A stretch of 9,045 bases of DNA, from contig DATECY010000198.1 in the NCBI GenBank assembly GCA_035286665.1, forward strand, positions 1 through 9,045, in the 5' to 3' direction. Below are positions 5,504-9,045 of this stretch, piece after piece; the first letter of the stretch is position 1; every line of letters begins with the position of its first letter. Made by a program: the position numbers and the translations under genes. The stretch comes from RBG-16-68-21 sp035286665 (GTDB taxonomy: Bacteria > Actinomycetota > Acidimicrobiia > Spongiisociales > UBA11373). Under the pieces are notes generated by a model. The model saw nothing but the letters and a program-made list of their open reading frames with translations, was not told the DNA's origin and did no database searches.

Positions 5504-6718
5504 CTACCGGTCGGACCGTCTCCCCCCGGTCCCGCTGACCACGATCGCCACCAGCGCTGCCGCCTCACCGGCCACGAATGCCCTCGCCACGCGGATGTCT
5601 GCGGATCCGATCGCTGGAATCATCGCCAGGATGGCGACCGCAAATCCCGCGACCCATGCCGCGGCGAGCCTGAGGGTGCGGCCTTCGGCGACCAGCACCT
5701 GGCCTGCGAGCAGTGATGCCGTGGCGATGACCATCCCCGCCGCCGCCCACGCAGCCATCTGCATGCCCGGTTCGAACTCGGCACCGAAGAGCAGCCTGAC
5801 CGCGAACGGCCCGACCATCGCCCCTGCCGCCGCCGCCAGAGGTGCTCCGACGACTGCGCCGACGCCAAAACGCACCGCCCAGGCGCGCAGGTCGGCCGAA
5901 CGACCCTCGGCGGCAAGACGGGTGAACGGGGGCAACAGCCGCGCGAGCAGGTTCTGGGTGATGACAATCGGCGCTCGGAACAACTGGAACGTCACGAACA
6001 CGACGCTCACCAACCCGAGCGTGTCGTCGACGGATCGGACGGCCAGCGGCGCCGCGATCAACAGGACCTGACTGGCAGCGCTTGCGACGACGAACCCGAG
6101 CAGGAACCGGCCACCCGCCTCTTCGCGTCGAGGTTCTGCCGACGCCCGCTGGGTGCGAAACGGGCGCCACGCGAGCGTGAGGAGCGGGGCGACCGCGAGT
6201 GCCCAACCGACACTCACACCGGTGTGGGCAACCTGCAGGAACAGCACCGCGAGCACGACCCTGGAGAGGGCCACGATCCCACTCACCATCCCGTAGGCGC
6301 GGAATCGCCTGAATCCGGCGAGGCGACCCCTGGCGACGGCGAGCAGGGCATTGCAGGCGACGGCGGCCACCGCGACCACCGCGTAGCCGGTCTCGCCTGC
6401 GAAATAGTGGTCGCGAGTCATGAGGACGAACACCCCGGCCCCGGCGATGCCGATGCCGATGACAACGCTCATGGCCGCCGCCCCCCCCGACCGATCGAGG
6501 GTGACCCGCCGGATTTCGAACTGCTCGACGGGCAAGAGCAGCACGGTGAAGACCAACAGATGAACGGTGAGCAGGGCGGCAACCGGATCGAACGCTGCGG
6601 GCCCGAGGGCTCGGCCCCCAACCATCTGGAACAGGTACGCGCCGACCGCGGCGGTGATCGTTCCACCGACGATGTAGAGCGTCCCATCGGACGCCAGACG
6701 ACGGAGAGAACGCGGCAT
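5504..6718 (-). CDS. Polysaccharide flippase, Wzx/MOP superfamily
   Basis: A 404-residue, very hydrophobic protein with about 12 predicted helices, the size and pattern of Wzx-like flippases. These carry undecaprenyl-pyrophosphate-linked glycans across the cytoplasmic membrane. Supporting features are the N-terminal SDGTLYIVGGTITAAVGAYLF (10-30), QMVGGRALGPAAFDPVA (31-47), the central RGRLAGFRRFRAYGMVSG (130-147), a basic cytoplasmic loop at 185-204 splitting the two halves, and RLLFGAEFEPG (308-318), typical of the family. The start at 6718 places the first helix correctly and has TACGCT 7 nt upstream but no Shine-Dalgarno sequence. A GTG at 6772 would add 18 residues and overlap the aminopeptidase gene; it also lacks a ribosome site and is less likely. 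Neighbours upstream (aminopeptidase, 20 nt) and downstream (glycosyltransferase, 60 nt) suggest one transcript. A run of eight G interrupts codons 77-80. Confidence 0.82.
   Translation of the reverse strand: MPRSLRRLASDGTLYIVGGTITAAVGAYLFQMVGGRALGPAAFDPVAALLTVHLLVFTVLLLPVEQFEIRRVTLDRSGGAAAMSVVIGIGIAGAGVFVLMTRDHYFAGETGYAVVAVAAVACNALLAVARGRLAGFRRFRAYGMVSGIVALSRVVLAVLFLQVAHTGVSVGWALAVAPLLTLAWRPFRTQRASAEPRREEAGGRFLLGFVVASAASQVLLIAAPLAVRSVDDTLGLVSVVFVTFQLFRAPIVITQNLLARLLPPFTRLAAEGRSADLRAWAVRFGVGAVVGAPLAAAAGAMVGPFAVRLLFGAEFEPGMQMAAWAAAGMVIATASLLAGQVLVAEGRTLRLAAAWVAGFAVAILAMIPAIGSADIRVARAFVAGEAAALVAIVVSGTGGRRSDR
6481..6488. repeat. Eight-base homopolymer (C8 on plus, G8 in the flippase message)
   Basis: The tract encodes part of Ser-Gly-Gly-Ala near residues 77-80 of the flippase. 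Loss of one G would bring the TGA at 6471-6469 into frame and end the protein near residue 83. Gain of one G would shift translation into a frame that stays open to about 5565. Confidence 0.95.
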
Positions 6719-6725
6719 CGCGGGG

Positions 6726-6731
6726 AGCGTA
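6726..6731 (-). promoter_or_regulatory. Possible -10 box (TACGCT) in front of the flippase gene
   Basis: TACGCT fits TANNNT and lies in the 20-nt gap after the aminopeptidase stop, 7 nt before the ATG at 6718. The bases between are CCCCGCG and give no ribosome site. A leaderless start inside the operon is possible. The hexamer is a weak consensus and could occur by chance. Confidence 0.3.
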
Positions 6732-6738
6732 CCGGCGG

Positions 6739-9045
6739 TCAGGCCGAGACCGATGCCGCGAGATCGCGGCACACCATGGCCCGGCGAATGTCGTCATCGT
6801 TCTCCAGGAACATCCGGCGAAGCATCACATTGATGGATTCGTCCTCGAGGACGGTGGCGATGCGACGCCGCGTCTCGACATCGACGAGGTAGCCCGGGAA
6901 GAAGGTTCGCAGGTAGGCGCGTGCGGCCTCCGCCTCCCACTCCTCGAACACCCCGGCCACGCCGGCGAAGAACGGGTCGACAAAACGATCGAGCAGGGCC
7001 CGCTGTGATCGGCGCCAGAAGCCCGATGCCGCCGCCTTCGCCATGGCGAGGGAGCCGTACCCGTTGCCGTGAAGCCGATCCCAGACCTCTTGCTTGGCGG
7101 CGAGATCGGGACGCGACCCGTCTGCTGTGGCTACGGCACGATCTCCGCGGTCCGAGTCGTCCCGCGCCCGTTCGACGGCCACCCGCTCCCGGTTTCCTTC
7201 CAGACCGAGCCCGGCCCATGTGATGGCCACTCCCCAGCGCATGTCCTGATCCACGGCAAGACCCTCGGGCGGGTTGTCCACGATCGCCGCGGCCGCACGG
7301 GCGTCTTCTTCTGATCGAGCGACTCCGATGAGCGCCCGCGCCCACAGGACTCCCCGATCACCCTCGGGGTGGGAACGGACGGCCTCCGCTGCCGCCGCAC
7401 AGAACCGTGAGCCCTCGTCGTCGATCGCGGCCTCGGGCACGTACCGGGCGATGGCACCTGCCACGGTCGCGGTGACCATCTGCACGATCGGCATCGACGC
7501 CTCCGCCGGGAGGTGCGTGGCCACGAGGCCGAGGTACCGCGTCGAGGCCAGTTGGGCGTCGCGGACCATCTCCCATAGCGATGACCACACCTGCTGGCGC
7601 AGGAGCGGCTCGGCGATGTCGCCGAGGTGCGCCTCGGCATACTCCACCGAGGCCGGGTCCAGGGCGACCTTGAGATACCCGTGGTCGCCGTGGTTGGGGT
7701 ACACGAATGCGGGTAGAGCCATACCCGCCGCCTCGGGAACCTTCGCCGACACGCCGTCGATGAGCACCGGCAACACCATCATCCGGTTGGTGCGATCGAC
7801 CAGGGCGACCTCGAGGTGGTGCGGTCGCAACACCGGATGATCGTCGGGGGCGCTCTGGCGCAGGGTGAGGTCCTTGACCACGCCGTCGGCCTGCCTCCAC
7901 GAAGCGGCGATGGTGTTGACCTGCGCAGTGGTGAGCCACCGGGCCCCCCACTTGACCAGGTCGACCCCGCTCCCCTCCTGGAGAGCCGCGAGGAAGTCGG
8001 CAAGGGCTGCGTTGCCGAATCGGTGACGCCGGAAGTAGGAACGCAGCCCATCGCGGAAGGCCTCCTGCCCGATGGCGGCCACCAACTGCTTGAGAACTGC
8101 GGCACCCTTCCCATACGAGATGCCGTCGAAATTGAGGAACGCCTCGTCGGTGCTGGCCGCCTCTCCTGCGATGCGGTGGGTGGTGGGCAGCTGGTCCTCT
8201 CGGTACGCCCAGAGCTTCATCCGGAAGTTGAAGTCCTGCCAGATGGTCGGATGCCCACCGAGAGCGTCCAACGCCGCGTAGGCGACGAAGGACGCGAACG
8301 ACTCGTTGAGCCAGATGTCGTTCCACCATTGCATCGTCACCAGGTCCCCGAACCACATGTGAGCGATCTCGTGAGCGAAGAACTCGTCCCGGCGAAGCAG
8401 CTGATCCTCGGTCGGCGGGTCGCGAAAGATGATCGTGTCGGTGTAGGTGATGTTGGCCACGTTCTCCATGCCGCCCCAGTTGAACTCGGGGACGAACACC
8501 TGGTCGAGCTTGTCGAACGGGTAGGGCTCGGAGAAGAGCTCTCCGTAGTGGTCGAGGAGCCGCTTGGACAGGTCGAACAGCGGCGCAGAGTCGAGGTACG
8601 GCATGAGCGATGCCCTGGCGTGGATGCCGAGCGGGATGCCGTTGTGGTCGTCGGTCACCGACGCGTACGCGCCGGCCGCGACCGACAGCAGGTAGGTCGA
8701 GAACGGCACCGTCTTGGCGAACGCCCGCCTGGTGCGCCCACCGGGGACCTCCTCGCGGTCGATCTCCCGCCCCGAGGTCACCACTACCCATTCGGCGGGG
8801 GCGGTGATGGTGAGTTCGTAGGTCGCCTTGATGTCGGGCTGGTCGAAGCACGGCATGAGGCGATGTGCCGAGTAGGGCTCCAGCTGGGTGTAGAGGTACT
8901 CGGCCCCGTCGCTGGGGTCGACGAATTGGTGAAGCCCTTCGCCCGTGTGGTCGTAGGCACGCTCGTATGCGACCCGAATCTCGTTGTGCTCCCCCAGTTG
9001 CGCCGCCGTCACCAGGAGGCGCGAGTCGCGCTCCATCGGCTCGAC
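6739..9045 (-). CDS. pepN: Aminopeptidase N, M1 family zinc metallopeptidase (5' end outside window)
   Basis: A cytoplasmic zinc exopeptidase that removes N-terminal residues from peptides. At least 768 codons are visible and the frame is open to the right edge, so the true start and part of the N-terminal beta domain are missing; actinobacterial PepN is about 850 residues. Counting from the Met at 9036, motifs are YTQLEPYSAHRLMPCFDQPDIK (49-70), the exopeptidase motif as GGMEN (188-192, usually GAMEN), the zinc site HEIAH (222-226) with second glutamate in NES (E245), giving HEXXH-18-E, and the catalytic Tyr308 in DGISYGKGAAVLKQL. A long helical C-terminal half of the ERAP1_C type follows and ends ...CRDLAASVSA. 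TGA is at 6741-6739. The flippase starts 20 nt downstream, so the genes may share a transcript although no functional link is obvious. Confidence 0.93.
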   Translation of the reverse strand, partial: VEPMERDSRLLVTAAQLGEHNEIRVAYERAYDHTGEGLHQFVDPSDGAEYLYTQLEPYSAHRLMPCFDQPDIKATYELTITAPAEWVVVTSGREIDREEVPGGRTRRAFAKTVPFSTYLLSVAAGAYASVTDDHNGIPLGIHARASLMPYLDSAPLFDLSKRLLDHYGELFSEPYPFDKLDQVFVPEFNWGGMENVANITYTDTIIFRDPPTEDQLLRRDEFFAHEIAHMWFGDLVTMQWWNDIWLNESFASFVAYAALDALGGHPTIWQDFNFRMKLWAYREDQLPTTHRIAGEAASTDEAFLNFDGISYGKGAAVLKQLVAAIGQEAFRDGLRSYFRRHRFGNAALADFLAALQEGSGVDLVKWGARWLTTAQVNTIAASWRQADGVVKDLTLRQSAPDDHPVLRPHHLEVALVDRTNRMMVLPVLIDGVSAKVPEAAGMALPAFVYPNHGDHGYLKVALDPASVEYAEAHLGDIAEPLLRQQVWSSLWEMVRDAQLASTRYLGLVATHLPAEASMPIVQMVTATVAGAIARYVPEAAIDDEGSRFCAAAAEAVRSHPEGDRGVLWARALIGVARSEEDARAAAAIVDNPPEGLAVDQDMRWGVAITWAGLGLEGNRERVAVERARDDSDRGDRAVATADGSRPDLAAKQEVWDRLHGNGYGSLAMAKAAASGFWRRSQRALLDRFVDPFFAGVAGVFEEWEAEAARAYLRTFFPGYLVDVETRRRIATVLEDESINVMLRRMFLENDDDIRRAMVCRDLAASVSA

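Noticed and set aside
4728..6071. Long plus-strand open frame opposite the glycosyltransferase and flippase
   Set aside because: It is rich in Ala/Thr/Pro with no motif and spans two well-supported membrane-protein genes on the other strand.
5565..6797. Open minus-strand frame overlapping the flippase
   Set aside because: It is Arg-rich with no membrane segments or motifs, while the chosen frame has the hydrophobic pattern of a flippase.

Overview
This is a gene-dense, high-GC window of 9,045 bases with almost no intergenic space. It looks like a Gram-positive, high-GC actinobacterium. The reasons are the LytR-CpsA-Psr (LCP) cell-wall ligase, the undecaprenyl-phosphate glycosyltransferase, an aminopeptidase N of the kind common in Actinomycetota, GTG starts, and TANNNT boxes sitting directly in front of start codons as in leaderless actinobacterial transcripts. 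A lineage such as Acidimicrobiia would fit, but that is inference. No rRNA, tRNA, CRISPR array, insertion sequence or phage gene was seen.

Left part (1-2825, minus strand): a tungstate ABC transporter operon. In transcription order it has a 74-residue two-helix membrane protein of unknown function, the permease TupB, the ATPase TupC with a TOBE domain, and the lipoprotein TupA. TupB/TupC and TupC/TupA each overlap by 4 nt (ATGA and GTGA). Hairpins follow the operon at positions 1-133.

Middle (2826-2897): a 72-bp divergent promoter region. Each strand has a TANNNT hexamer exactly 6 nt before the ATG, so both flanking genes may be leaderless.

Right part: an LCP-family protein with an N-terminal multi-helix membrane module (plus strand, 2898-4478). 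It faces a minus-strand series made of aminopeptidase N (incomplete at the right edge), a Wzx/MOP-type flippase and a WecA/MraY-like glycosyltransferase. The glycosyltransferase and the LCP gene overlap tail to tail by 10 bp.

Together the glycosyltransferase (start of a lipid-linked glycan), the flippase (export) and the LCP protein (attachment to peptidoglycan) could form much of a cell-wall glycopolymer pathway. The tungstate importer would supply tungsten for cofactor enzymes that are not in this window. No clearly new defence or mobile system is evident. The best leads are the paired leaderless promoters, the small protein heading the tungstate operon, an Asp-to-Asn change in the glycosyltransferase, and a G8 tract in the flippase gene.
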